Shown here: positions 13,790 to 27,179 of the stretch, one piece after another
How positions within the stretch are numbered: the first letter of the stretch is position 1
Layout of the letters: each line of letters starts with the position of its first letter
Assembly (NCBI RefSeq): GCF_000003605.2
Contig: NW_003142391.1
Span: 1 to 40,821, forward strand
Reading direction: 5' to 3'
Source of the DNA: Saccoglossus kowalevskii
Taxonomy: Eukaryota; Hemichordata; Enteropneusta; Harrimaniidae
DNA: 40,821 nucleotides
The notes under the pieces: generated by a model
What the model saw: the letters and a program-made list of their open reading frames with translations, nothing else
What the model was told of the DNA's origin: nothing
Database searches by the model: none
Made by a program: the position numbers and the translations under genes

Positions 13790-14950
13790 AGGTATGCGTT
13801 GGTTACCTGTTCATTATGCATACCAAATTGTGTGTCATTCCTGGTTGAACCACTAGGTATGCGTTGGTTACCTGTTCATTACACATACCAAATTGTGAGT
13901 CATTCCTGGTTGAACCACTAGGTATGCGTTGGTTACCTGTTCATAACACATACCAAATTGTGTGTCATTCCTGGTTGAACCACTAGGTATGCGTTGGTTA
14001 CCTGTTCATTACGCATACCAAATTGTGAGTCACTCTTGGTTGAACCAATAGGTATGCGTTGGTTACCTGTTCATTACACATACCACATTGCGTGTCATTC
14101 CTGGTTGAACCACTAGGTATGTGTTGGTTACCTGTTCATTACGCATACCAAATTGTGAGTCACTCTTGGTTGAACCACTAGGTATGCGTTGGTTACCTGT
14201 TCATTACGCATACCAAATTGTGTGTCACTCTTGATTGAACCACTAGGTATGCGTTGGTTACCTGTTCATTATGCATACCAAATTGTGTGTCATTCCTGGT
14301 TGAACCACTAGGTATGCGTTGGTTACCTGTTCATTACGCCTACCAAATTGTGAGTCACTCCTGGTTGAACCACTAGGTATGCGTTGGTTACAAGTTCATT
14401 ATGCATACCAAATTGTGAGTCACTCTTGGTTGAACCACTAGGTATGCGTTGGTTACCCGTTCATTACACATACCAAATTGTGTGTCACTCTTGGTTGAAC
14501 CACTAGGTATGCGTTGGTTACCCGTTCATTACACATACCAAATTGTGTGTCACTCTTGGTTGAACCACTAGGTATGCGTTGGTTATCTGTCCTTTATGCA
14601 TACCAAATTGTGTGTCATTCCTGGTTGAACCACTAGGTATGCGTTGGTTACCTGTTCGTTATGCATACCAAATTGTGAGTCACTCTTGGTTGAACCACTA
14701 GGTATGCGTTGGTTACCCGTTCATTACACATACCAAATTGTGTGACACTCTTGGTTGAACCACTAGGTATGCGTTGGTTACCCATTCATTACACATACCA
14801 AATTGTGAGTCACTCTTGGTTGAACCACTATGTATGCGTTGGTTACCTGTTCATTACACATACCAAATTGTGAGTCATTCTTGGTTGAACCACTAGGTAT
14901 GTGTTGGTTACCTGTTCATTAAGCATACCAAATTGTGTGTCACTCTTGGT
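13790..14950 (+). repeat. Second copy of the 9.95-10.93 kb and 7.85-8.58 kb series
   Basis: This stretch joins markers seen in two other places. TTCATAACACATACC at 13941 matches 10106, TTACAAGTTC at about 14388 matches both 10553 and 8018, and TGTCCTTTATG, GTGTGACACTC and CACTATGTATGCG match 8.2-8.5 kb. It is therefore either a hub copy from which the others derive or a recombinant of them. Confidence 0.65.
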
Positions 14951-16140
14951 TGAACCACTAGGTATGCGTTGGTTACCTGTTCATTATGCATACCAAATTG
15001 TGAGTCACTCTTGGGTGAACCACTAGGTATGCGTTGGTTACCCGTTCATTACACATACCAAATTGCGAGTCACTCTTGGTTGAACCACTAGGTATGCGTT
15101 GGTTACCTGTTCATTACACATACCAAATTGTGTGTCACTCTTGGTTGAACCACTAGGTATGCGTTGGTTACCTGTTCATTATACATACCAAATTGTGTGT
15201 CACTCTTGGTTGAACCACTAGGTATGCGTTGGTTACCTGTTTATTATGCATACCAAATTGTGTGTCACTCTTGGTTGAACCACTACGTATGCGTTGGTTA
15301 CACGTTCATTACACATACCAAATTGTGAGTCACTCTTGGTTGAACCACTAGGTATGCGTTGGTTACCCGTTCATTACACATACCAAATTGTGAGTCACTC
15401 TTGGTTGAACCACTAGGTATGCGTTGGTTACCTGTTCATTACGCATACCAAATTGTGAGTCACTCTTGGTTGAACCACTAGGTATGCGTTGGTTACCTGT
15501 TCATTACGCATACCAAATTGTGTGTCACTCTTGGTTGAACCACTAGGTATGCGTTGGTTACCTGTTCGTTATGCATACCAAATTGTGAGTCACTCTTGGT
15601 TGAACCACTAGGTATGCGTTGGTTACCCGTTCATTACACATACCAAATTGTGAGTCACTCTTGGTTGAACCACTAGGTATGCGGTGGTTACCTGTTCATT
15701 ACACATACCAAATTGTGTGTCACTCTTAGTTGAACCACTAGGTATGCGTTGGTTATCTGTCCATTATGCATACCAAATTGTGTGTCATTCCTGGTTGAAC
15801 CACTAGGTATGCGTTGGTTACCTGTTCGTTATGCATACCAACTTGTGAGGCACTCTTGGTTGAACCACTAGGTATGCGTTGGTTACCCGTTCATTACACA
15901 TACCAAATTGTGTGTCACTCTTGGTTGAACCACTAGGTATGCGTTGGTTACCCATTCATTACACATACCAAATTGTGAGTCACTCTTGGTTGAACCACTA
16001 TGTATGCGTTGGTTACCTGTTCATTACACATACCAAATTGTGAGTCACTCTTGGTTGAACCACTAGGTATGCGTTGGTTACCTGTTCATTAAGCATACCA
16101 AATAGTGTGTCACTCTTGGTTGAACCACTAGGTATGCGTT

Positions 16141-16757
16141 GGTTACCTGTTCATTATGCATACCAAATTGTGAGTCACTCTTGGTTGAACCACTAGGTAT
16201 GCGTTGGTTACCTGTTCATTACGCATACCAAATTGTGTGTCACACTTGGTTGAACCACTAGGTATGCGTTGGTTACCTGTTCATTACGCATACCAAATTG
16301 TGAGTCACAATTGGTTGAACCACTAGGTATGCGTTGGTTACCTGTTCATTATGCATACCAAATTGTGTGTCACTCTTGGTTGAACCACTAGGTATGCGTT
16401 GGTTACCTGTTCATTACACATACCAAATTGTGTGTCACTCTTGGTTGAACCACTAGGTATGCGTTGGTTACAAGTTCATTATGCATACCAAATTGTGAGT
16501 CACTCTTGGTTGAACCACTAGGTATGCGTTGGTTACCCGTTCATTACACATACCAAATTGTGTGTCACTCTTGGTTGAACCACTAGGTATGCGTTGGTTA
16601 CCCGTTCATTACACATACCAAATTGTGTGTCACTCTTGGTTGAACCACTAGTATGCGTTGGTTATCTGTCCATTATGCATACCAAATTGTGTGTCATTCC
16701 TGGTTGAACCACTAGGTATGCGTTGGTTACCTGTTCATTATGCATACCAAATGTGAG
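16141..16757 (+). repeat. Second copy of block 1004-1620
   Basis: Same order of variants as 1004-1620, including GTCACAATTGG at 16305, TTACAAGTTC at 16468, the CTAGTATG deletion at 16648 and the shortened ACCAAATGTGAG near 16745. Downstream the sequence switches at about 16760 to match 6.3 kb instead of 1.62 kb, which marks a junction between two source blocks. Confidence 0.7.
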
Positions 16758-17289
16758 TCACTCTTGGTTGAACCAATAGGTATGCGTGTGTTACCTGTTC
16801 ATTACACATACCAAATTGTGTGTCACTCTTGGTTGAACCACTAGGTATGCGTTGGTTACCTGTTCATTACGCATACCAAATTGTGTGTCACTATTGGTTG
16901 AACAACTAGGTATGCGTTGGTTACCTGTTCATTATGCATACCAAATTGTGTGTCATTCCTGGGTGAACCACTAGGTATGCGTTGGTTACCTGTTCATTAC
17001 GCCTACCAAATTGTGAGTAACTCATGGTTGAACCACTAGGTATGCGTTGGTTACCCGTTCATTATGCATACAAAATTGTGTGTCACTCTTGGTTGAACCA
17101 CTAGGTATGCGTTGGTTACCTGTTCATTACGCACACCAAATTGTGTGTCACTCTTGGTTGAACCACTAGGTATGCGTTGGTTACCTGTTCATTACGCATA
17201 CCAAATTGTGTGTCACTCTTGGTTGAACCACTAGGTATGCCTTGGTTACCTGTTCATTATGCATACCAAATTGTGTGTCACTCTTGGTT

Positions 17290-18400
17290 GAACCACTAGG
17301 TATGCGTTGGTTACCTGTTCATTATGCATACCAAATTGTGTGTCACTCTTGGTTGAACCACTAGGTATGCGTTGGTTACCCGTTCGTTACACATACCAAA
17401 TTGCGATACACTCTTGGTTGAACCACTAGGTATGCGTTGGTAACCTGTTCATTACACATACCAAATTGTGTGTCACTCTTGGTTGAACCACTAGGTATGC
17501 GTTGGTTACCTGTTCATTATGCATACCAAATTGAGAGTCACTCTTGGTTGAACCACTAGGTATGCGTTGGTTACCCGTTCATTACACATACCAAATTGTG
17601 TGTCACTCTTGGTTGAACCACTAGGTATTCGTTGGTTACCCGTTCATTACACATACCAAATTGTGTGTCACTCTTGGTTGAACCACTAGGTATGCGTTGG
17701 TTATCTGTTTATTATGCATACCAAATTGTGAGTCACTCTTGGTTGAACCACTAGGTATGCGTTGGTTACCTATTCATTACGCATACCAAATTGTGTGTCA
17801 CACTTGGTTGAACCACTAGGTATGCGTTGGTTACCTGTTCATTACGCATACCAAATTGTGAGTCACTCTTGGTTGAACCACTAGGTATGCGTTGGTTACC
17901 TGTTCATTATGCGTACCAAATTGTGTGTCACTCTTGGTTGAACCACTAGGTATGCGTTGGTTACCTGTTCATTACACATACCAAATTGTGTGTCACTCTT
18001 GGTTGAACCACTAGGTATGCGTTGGTTACCTGTTCATTACGCATACCAAATTGCGTGTCACTCTTCGTTGAACCACTAGGTATGCGTTGGTTACCTGTTC
18101 ATTACGCATACCACATTGTGAGTCACTCTTGGTTGAACCAATAGGTATGCGTGTGTTAACTGTTCATTACACATACCAAATTGTGTGTCACTCTTGGTTG
18201 AACCACTAGGTATGCGTTGGTTACCTGTTCATTATGCATACCAAATTGTGTGTCACTATTGGTTGAACCACTAGGTATGCGTTGGTTACCTGTTCATTAT
18301 GCATACCAAATTGTGTGTCATTCCTGGTTGAACCACTAGGTATGCGTTGGTTACCTGTTCATTACACATAGCAAATTGTGAGTCATTCCTGGTTGAACCA
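17290..18400 (+). repeat. 19-monomer higher-order repeat, copy 1
   Basis: Paired with 18525-19635 at a constant offset of 1235 bp (19 x 65). Shared rare variants are TTGCGATACACTC/TTGCGAGACACTC (17401 and 18637), GTTGGTAACC, GGTATTCGTTGG (17624 and 18859), ACCTATTCATTACG, ATGCGTACC, TTGCGTGTCACTCTTCG, CATACCACATTG and GCGTGTGTTAACTG (18150 and 19385). The 17.29-18.07 kb part also matches 6.95-7.73 kb, so the block was first copied from, or to, that region and then tandemly duplicated. Confidence 0.8.
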
Positions 18401-18524
18401 CTAGGTATGCGTTGGTTACCTGTTCATTATGCATACCAAATTGTGTGTCACTCTTGGTTGAACCACTAGGTATGCATTGGTTACCCGTTCATTACACATA
18501 CCAAATTGCGAGTCACTCTTGGTT

Positions 18525-19635
18525 GAACCACTAGGTATGCGTTGGTTACCTGTTCATTATGCATACCAAATTGTGTGTCACTCTTGGTTGAACCACTAGG
18601 TATGCGTTGGTTACCCGTTCATTACACATACCAAATTGCGAGACACTCTTGGTTGAACCACTAGGTATGCGTTGGTAACCTGTTCATTACACATACCAAA
18701 TTGTGTGTCACTCTTGGTTGAACCACTAGGTATGCGTTGGTTGCCTGTTCATTATGCATACCAAATTGTGAGTCACTCTTGGTTGAACCACTAGGTATGC
18801 GTTGGTTACCCGTTCATTACACATACCAAATTGTGTGTCACTCTTGGTTGAACCACTAGGTATTCGTTGGTTACCCGTTCATTACACATACCAAATTGTG
18901 TGTCACTCTTGGTTGAACCACTAGGTATGCGTTGGTTATCTGTTTATTATGCATACCAAATTGTGAGTCACTCTTGGTTGAACCACTAGGTATGCGTTGG
19001 TTACCTATTCATTACGCATACCAAATTGTGTGTCACACTTGGTTGAACCACTAGGTATGCGTTGGTTACCTGTTCATTACGCATACCAAATTGTGAGTCA
19101 CTCTTGGTTGAACCACTAGGTATGCGTTGGTTACCTGTTCATTATGCGTACCAAATTGTGTGTCACTCTTGGTTGAACCACTAGGTATGCGTTGGTTACC
19201 TGTTCATTACACATACCAAATTGTGTGTCACTCTTGGTTGAACCACTAGGTATGCGTTGGTTACCTGTTCATTACGTATACCAAATTGCGTGTCACTCTT
19301 CGTTGAACCACTAGGTATGCGTTGGTTACCTGTTCATTACGCATACCACATTGTGAGTCACTCTTGGTTGAACCAATAGGTATGCGTGTGTTAACTGTTC
19401 ATTACACATACCAAATTGTGTGTCACTCTTCGTTGAACCACTAGGTATGCGTTGGTTACCTGTTCATTATGCATACCAAATTGTGTGTCACTATTGGTTG
19501 AACCACTAGGTATGCGTTGGTTACCTGTTCATTATGCATACCAAATTGTGTGTCATTCCTGGTTGAACCACTAGGTATGCGTTGGTTACCTGTTCATTAC
19601 ACATACCAAATTGTGAGTCATTCCTGGTTGAACCA
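18525..19635 (+). repeat. 19-monomer higher-order repeat, copy 2
   Basis: Tandem partner of 17290-18400, 1235 bp away, with about one and a half dissimilar monomers between them. Copies 1 and 2 share GTTAACTG and CCACATTG, which are absent from the related 6.3-7.7 kb block. The tandem duplication is therefore younger than the split from that block. Confidence 0.8.
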
Positions 19636-19939
19636 CTAGGTATGCGTTGGTTACCTGTTCATTACACATACCAAATTGTGTGTCATTCCTGGTTGAACCA
19701 CTAGGTATGCGTTGGTTACCTGTTCATTACGCATACCAAATTGTGAGTCACTCTTGGTTGAACCACTAGGTATGCGTTGGTTACCTGTTCATTATGCATA
19801 CCAAATTGTGAGTCACTCTTGGTTGAACCACTAGGTATGCGTTGGTTACCTGCTCATTACGCATACCAAATTGTGTGTCACTCTTGGTTGAACCACTAGG
19901 TATGCGTTGGTTACCTGTTCGTTATGCATACCAAATTGT

Positions 19940-22900
19940 GAGTCACTCTTGGTTGAACCACTAGGTATGCGTTGGTTACCCGTTCATTACACATACCAAA
20001 TTGTGTGTCACTCTTGGTTGAACCACTAGGTATGCATTGGTTACCCGTTCATTACACATACCAAATTGTGAGTCACTCTTGGTTGAACCACTAGGTATGC
20101 GTTGGTTATCTGTCCATTATGCATACCAAATTGTGTGTCATTCCTGGTTGAACCACTAGGTGTGCATTGGTTACCTGTTCGTTATGCATACCAAATTGTG
20201 AGTCACTCTTGGTTGAACCACTAGGTATGCGTTGGTTACCCGTTCATTACACATACCAAATTGTGTGTCACTCTTGGTTGAACCAATAGGTATGCGTTGG
20301 TTACCTGTTCATTACGCATACCAAATTGTGGGTCATTCCCTGTTGAACCACTAGGTATGCGTTGGTTACCTGTTCATTATGCATACCAAATTGTGAGTCA
20401 CTCTTAGTTGAACCACTAGGTATGCGTTGGTTACCTGTTCATTACACATACCAAATTGTGTGTCACTCTTAGTTGAACCACTAGGTATGCGTTGGTTACC
20501 TGTTCATTACACATACCAAATTGTGAGTCACTCTTGGTTGAACCACTAGGTATGCGTTGGTTACCTGTTCATTACACATACCAAATTGTGTGTCACTCTT
20601 GGTTGAACCACTAGGTATGTGTTAGTTACCTGTTCATTACACATACCAAATTGTGAGTCACTCTTGGTTGAACCACTAGGTATGCGTTGGTTACCTGTTC
20701 ATTACGCATACCAAATTGTGAGTCACTGTTGGTTGAACCAATAGGTATGCGTGTGTTACCTGTTCATTACACATACCAAATTGTGTGTCACTCTTGGTTG
20801 AACCACTAGGTATGCATTGGTTACCTGTTCATTACGCATACTAAATTGTGTGTCACTATTGGTTGAACCACTTGGTATGCGTTGGTTACCTGTTCATTAT
20901 GCATACCAAATTGTGTGTCATTCCTGGTTGAACCACTAGGTATGCGTTGGTTACCTGTTCATTACACATACCAAATTGTGAGTCATTCCTGGTTGAACCA
21001 CTAGGTATGCGTTGGTTACCTGTTCATTACACATACCAAATTGTGTGTCATTCCTGGTTGAACCACTAGGTATGCGTTGGTTACCTGTTCATTATGCATA
21101 CCAAATTGTGAGTCACTCTTGGTTGAACCACTAGGTATGCGTTGGTTACCTGTTCATTATGCATACCAAATTGTGAGTCACTCTTGGTTGAACCACTAGG
21201 TATGCGTTGGTTACCTGTTCATTACGCATACCAAATTGTGTGTCACTCTTGGTTGAACCACTAGGTATGCGTTGGTTACCCGTTCGTTATGCATACCAAA
21301 TTGTGAGTCACTCTTGGTTGAACCACTATGTATGCGTTGGTTACCTGTTCATTACACATACCAAATTGTGTGTCACTCTTGGTTGAACCACTAGGTATGC
21401 GTTGGTTACCTGTTCGTTATGCATACCAAATTGTGAGTCACTCTTGGTTGAACCACTAGGTATGCGTTGGTTACCCGTTCATTACACATACCAAATTGTG
21501 TGTCACTCTTGGTTGAACCACTAGGTATGCGTTGGTTACCCGTTCATTACACATACCAAATTGTGAGTCACTCTTGGTTGAACCACTATGTATGCGTTGG
21601 TTACCTGTTCATTACACATACCAAATTGTGAGTCACTCTTGGTTGAACCACTAGGTATGCGTTGGTTACCTGTTCATTACGCATACCAAATTGTGTGTCA
21701 CTCTTGGTTGAACCACTAGGTATGCGTTGGTTACCTGTTCTTTATGCATACCAAATTGTGAGTCACTCTTGGTTGAACCACTAGGTATGCGTTGGTTACC
21801 CGTTCATTACACATACCAAATTGCGAGTCACTCTTGGTTGAACCACTAGGTATGCGTTGGTTACCTGTTCATTACACATACCAAATTGTGTGTCACTCTT
21901 GGTTGAACCACTAGGTATGCATTGGTTACCTGTTCATTATGCATACCAAATTGTGAGTCACTCTTGGTTGAACCACTAGGTATGCGTTGGTTACCCGTTC
22001 ATTACACATACCAAATTGTGTGTCACTCTTGGTTGAACCACTAGGTATGCGTTGGTTACCCGTTCATTACACATACCAAATTGTGTGTCACTCTTGGTTG
22101 AACCACGAGGTATGCGTTGGTTATCTGTTTATTATGCATACCAAATTGCGAGACACTCTTGGTTGAACCACTAGGTATGCGTTGGTTACCTGTTCATTAC
22201 GCATACCAAATTGTGTGTCACACTTGGTTGAACCACTAGGTATGCGTTGGTTACCTGTTCATTACGCATACCAAATTGTGAGTCACTCTTGGTTGAACCA
22301 CTAGGTATGCGTTGGTTACCTGTTCATTATGCATACCAAATTGTGTGTCACTCTTGGTTGAAGCACTAGGTATGCGTTGGTTACCTGTTCATTACGCCTA
22401 CCAAATTGTGTGTCACTCTTGGTTGAACCACTAGGTATGCGTTGGTGACCTGTTCATTATGCATACCAAATTGTGAGTCACTCTTGGTTGAACCACTATA
22501 TATGCGTTGGTTACCTGTTCATTACGCCTACCAAATTGTGTGTCTCTCTTGGTTGAACCACTAGGTATGCGTTGGTTACCTGTTCATTACGCATACCAAA
22601 TTGTGAGTCACTCTTCGTTGAACCACTAGGTATGCGTTGGTTATCTGTTTATTACACATACCAAATTGTGAGTCACTCTTGGTTGAACCACTAGGTATGC
22701 GTTGGTTACCTGTTCATTACACATACCAAATTTTGTGTCATTATTGGTTGAACCACTAGGTATGCGTTGGTTACCTGTTCATTACACATACCAAATTGTG
22801 TGTCACTCTTGGTTGAACCACTAGGTATGCGTTGGTTACCTGTTCATTACGCATACCAAATTGTGAGTCACTCTTGGTTGAACCACTAGGTATGCGTTGG

Positions 22901-23000
22901 TTACCTGTTCATTACACATATCAAATTGTGTGTCATTCCTGGTTGAACCACTAGGTATGCGTTGGTAACCTGTTCATCACACATACCAAATTGTGTGTCA
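19940..23000 (+). repeat. Long block, second copy (paralogous to 1.68-5.90 kb)
   Basis: Markers in the same order as 1.68-5.90 kb: GGTGTGCATTGG (20159), GTGGGTCATTCCC (20329), GGTATGTGTTAG (20613), CACTTGGTATGC (20869), CACGAGG (22104), TTGAAGCACTAGG (22358), CACTATATATGCG (22493) and GTCTCTCTTGG (22542). One extra monomer is present near 20460-20525. Three are missing before 22104 and sixteen more before 22358, as shown by offset changes of +65, -195 and -1040 bp. Whole-monomer gains and losses are expected from unequal exchange. Confidence 0.75.
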
Positions 23001-23610
23001 CTCTTGGTTGAACCACTAGGTATGCGTTGGTTACCTGTTCATTACGCATACCAAATTGTGTGTCATTCCTGGTTGAACCACTAGGTATGCGTTGGTTACC
23101 TGTTCATTACGCATACCAAATTGTGTGTCACTCTTGGTTGAACCACTAGGTATGCGTTGGTTACCTGTTCATTATGCATACCAAATTGTGTGTCACTCTT
23201 GGTTGAACCACTAGGTATGCGTTGGTTACCTGTTCATTACGCATACCAAATTGTGAGTCACTCTTGGTTGAACCACTAGGTATGCGTTGGTTACCTGTTC
23301 ATTACACATATCAAATTGTGTGTCATTCCTGGTTGAACCACTAGGTATGCGTTGGTAACCTGTTCATCACACATACCAAATTGTGTGTCACTCTTGGTTG
23401 AACCACTAGGTATGCGTTGGTTACCTGTTCATTACGCATACCAAATTGTGTGTCATTCCTGGTTGAACCACTAGGTATGCGTTGGTTACCTGTTCATTAC
23501 GCATACCAAATTGTGTGTCACTCTTGGTTGAACCACTAGGTATGCGTTGGTTACCTGTTCATTACACATACCAAATTTTGTGTCATTATTGGTTGAACCA
23601 CTAGGTATGC
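22831..23610 (+). repeat. 6-monomer tandem duplication (390 bp x 2)
   Basis: The pair of rare monomers ACATATCAAATTG followed by GTTGGTAACCTGTTCATCAC occurs at 22912-22980 and again exactly 390 bp later at 23302-23370, with matching flanks. A neighbouring variant, CCAAATTTTGTGTCATTATTGG, repeats at 845 bp (22726 and 23571), which shows that duplications of different lengths overlap here. Confidence 0.75.
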
Positions 23611-25509
23611 GTTGGTTACCTGTTCATTACACATACCAAATTGTGTGTCACTCTTGGTTGAACCACTAGGTATGCGTTGGTTACCTGTTCATTACGCATA
23701 CCAAATTGTGAGTCACTCTTGGTTGAACCACTAGGTATGCGTTGGTTTCCTGTTCATTACGCATACCAAATTGTGTGTCACTCTTGGTTGAACCACTAGG
23801 TATGCGTTGGTTACCTGTTCATTATGCATACCAAATTGTGTGTCACTCTTGGTTGAACCACTAGGTATGCGTTGGTTACCTGTTCATTATGCATACCAAA
23901 TTGTGTGTCACTCTTGGTTGAACCACTAGGTATGCGTTGGTTACCTGTTCATTACGCCTACCAAATTGTGCGTCACTCTTGGTTGAACCACTAGGTATGC
24001 GTTGGTTACCTGTTCATTACGCATACCAAATTGTGAGTCACTCTTGGTTGAACCACTAGGTATGCGTTGGTTACCTGTTCATTATGCCTACCAAATTGTG
24101 TGTCACTCTTGGTTGAACCACTAGGTATGCGTTGGTTACCTGTTCATTACGCATACCAAATTGTGAGTCACTCTTCGTTGAACCACTAGGTATGCGTTGG
24201 TTATCTGTTTAATACACATACCAAATTGTGAGTCACTCTTGGTTGAACCACTAGGTATGCGTTGGTTACCTGTTCATTACACATACCAAATTGTGTGTCA
24301 TTCCTGGTTGAACCACTAGGTATCCGTTGGTTACCTGTTCATTACACATACCAAATTGTGTGTCACTCTTGGTTGAACCACTAGGTATGCGTTGGTTACC
24401 TGTTCATTACGCATACCAAATTGTGAGTCACTCTTGGTTGAACGACTAGGTATGCGTTGGTTACCTGTTCATTACACATACCAAATTGTGTGTCACTCTT
24501 GGTTGAACCACTAGGTATGCGTTGGTTACCTGTTCATTACACATATCAAATTGTGTGTCATTCCTGATTGAACCACTACATATGCGTTGGTTACCTGTTC
24601 ATTACGCATACCAAATTGTGTGTCATTCCTGTTTGAACCAATAGGTATGCGTTGGTTACCTGTTCATTATGCATACCAAATTGTGAGTCACTCCTGGTTG
24701 AACCACAAGGTATGCGTTGGTTACCCGTTCATTATGCATACCAAAGTGTGTGTCACTCTTGGTTGAACCACTAGGTATGTGTTGGTTTCCTGTTCATTAC
24801 GCATACCAAATTGTGTGTCACTCTTGGTTGAACCACTAGGTATGCGTTGGTTACCTGTTCATTACGCATACCAAATTGTGTGTCACTCTTGGTTGAACCA
24901 CTAGGTATGCGTTGGTTACCTGTTCATTATGCATACCAAATTGTGTGTCACTCTTGGTTGAACCACTAGGTATGCGTTGGTTACCTGTTCATTACGCCTA
25001 CCAAATTGTGTGTCACTCTTGGTTGAACCACTAGGTATGCGTTGGTTACCTGTTCATTACACATACCAAATTTTGTGTCATTCCTGGTTGAACCACTAGG
25101 TATGCGTTGGTTACCTGTTCATTACACATACCAAATTGTGTGTCACTCTTGGTTGAACCACTAGGTATGCGTTGCTTACCTGTTCATTACGCATACCACA
25201 TTGTGAGTCACTCTTGGTTGAACCACTAGGTATGCGTTGGTTACCTGTTCATTACACATACCAAATTGTGTGTCATTCCTGGTTGAACCACTAGGTATGC
25301 GTTGGTAACCTGTTCATCACACATACCAAATTGTGTGTCACTCTTGGTTGAACCACTAGGTATGCGTTGGTTACCTGTTCATTACGCATACCAAATTGTG
25401 TGTCATTCCTGGTTGAACCACTAGGTATGCGTTGGTTACCTGTTCATTACACATACCAAATTGTGAGTCACTCTTGGTTGAACCACTAGGTATGCGTTGG
25501 TTACCTGTT

Positions 25510-27110
25510 CATTACACATACCAAATTGTGTGTCACTCTTAGTTGAACCACTAGGTATGCGTTGGTTACCTGTTCATTACACATACCAAATTGTGAGTCA
25601 CTCTTGGTTGAACCACTAGGTATGCGTTGGTTACCTGTTCATTACACATACCAAATTGTGTGTCACTCTTGGTTGAACCACTAGGTATGTGTTAGTTACC
25701 TGTTCATTACACATACCAAATTGTGAGTCACTCTTGGTTGAACCACTAGGTATGCGTTGGTTACCTGTTCATTACGCATACCAAATTGTGAGTCACTGTT
25801 GGTTGAACCAATAGGTATGCGTGTGTTACCTGTTCATTACACATACCAAATTGTGTGTCACTCTTGGTTGAACCACTAGGTATGCATTGGTTACCTGTTC
25901 ATTACGCATACTAAATTGTGTGTCACTATTGGTTGAACCACTTGGTATGCGTTGGTTACCTGTTCATTATGCATACCAAATTGTGTGTCATTCCTGGTTG
26001 AACCACTAGGTATGCGTTGGTTACCTGTTCATTACACATACCAAATTGTGAGTCATTCCTGGTTGAACCACTAGGTATGCGTTGGTTACCTGTTCATTAC
26101 ACATACCAAATTGTGTGTCATTCCTGGTTGAACCACTAGGTATGCGTTGGTTACCTGTTCATTATGCATACCAAATTGTGAGTCACTCTTGGTTGAACCA
26201 CTAGGTATGCGTTGGTTACCTGTTCATTATGCATACCAAATTGTGAGTCACTCTTGGTTGAACCACTAGGTATGCGTTGGTTACCTGTTCATTACGCATA
26301 CCAAATTGTGTGTCACTCTTGGTTGAACCACTAGGTATGCGTTGGTTACCTGTTCGTTATGCATACCAAATTGTGAGTCACTCTTGGTTGAACCACTAGG
26401 TATGCGTTGGTTACCCGTTCATTACGCATACCAAATTGTGTGTCACTTTTGGTTGAACCACTAGGTATGCATTGGTTACCCGTTCATTACACATACCAAA
26501 TTGTGTGTCACTCTTGGTTGAACCACTAGGTATGCGTTGGTTACCCGTTCATTACACATACCAAATTGTGAGTCACTCTTGGTTGAACCACTAGGTATGC
26601 GTTGGTTATCTGTCCATTATGCATACCAAATTGTGTGTCATTCCTGGTTGAACCACTAGGTATGCATTGGTTACCTGTTCGTTATGCATACCAAATTGTG
26701 AGTCACTCTTGGTTGAACCACTAGGTATGCGTTGGTTACCCGTTCATTATACATACCAAATTGTGTGTCACTCTTGGTTGAACCACTAGGTATGCGTTGG
26801 TTACCCGTTCATTACACATACCAAATTGTGAGTCACTCTTGGTTGAACCACTATGTATGCGTTGGTTACCTGTTCATTACACATACCAAATTGTGAGTCA
26901 CTCTTGGTTGAACCACTAGGTATGCGTTGGTTACCTGTTCATTACGCATACCAAATTGTGTGTCACTCTTGGTTGAACCACTAGGTATGCGTTGGTTACC
27001 TGTTCATTATGCATACCAAATTGTGAGTCACTCTTGGTTGAACCACTAGGTATGCGTTGGTTACCCGTTCATTACACATACCAAATTGCGAGTCACTCTT
27101 GGTTGAACCA
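25510..27110 (+). repeat. Third copy of the 2.1-3.76 kb / 20.44-21.3 kb block
   Basis: Matches 20.44-21.26 kb at an exact 5070-bp offset (78 monomers): the marker CTTGGTATGC is at 20871 and 25941, and CATACTAAATTG is shared. Beyond that it continues to follow 2.99-3.76 kb (ATTATACATACC at 26747, CACTATGTATGCG at 26849, TTGCGAGTC at 27087), where the 20-kb copy has diverged. It switches source at about 27110-27180, where a TGTCCTTTATG monomer intervenes. Confidence 0.75.
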
Positions 27111-27179
27111 CTAGGTATGCGTTGGTTACCTGTCCTTTATGCATACCAAATTGTGTGTCATTCCTGGTTGAACCACTAG

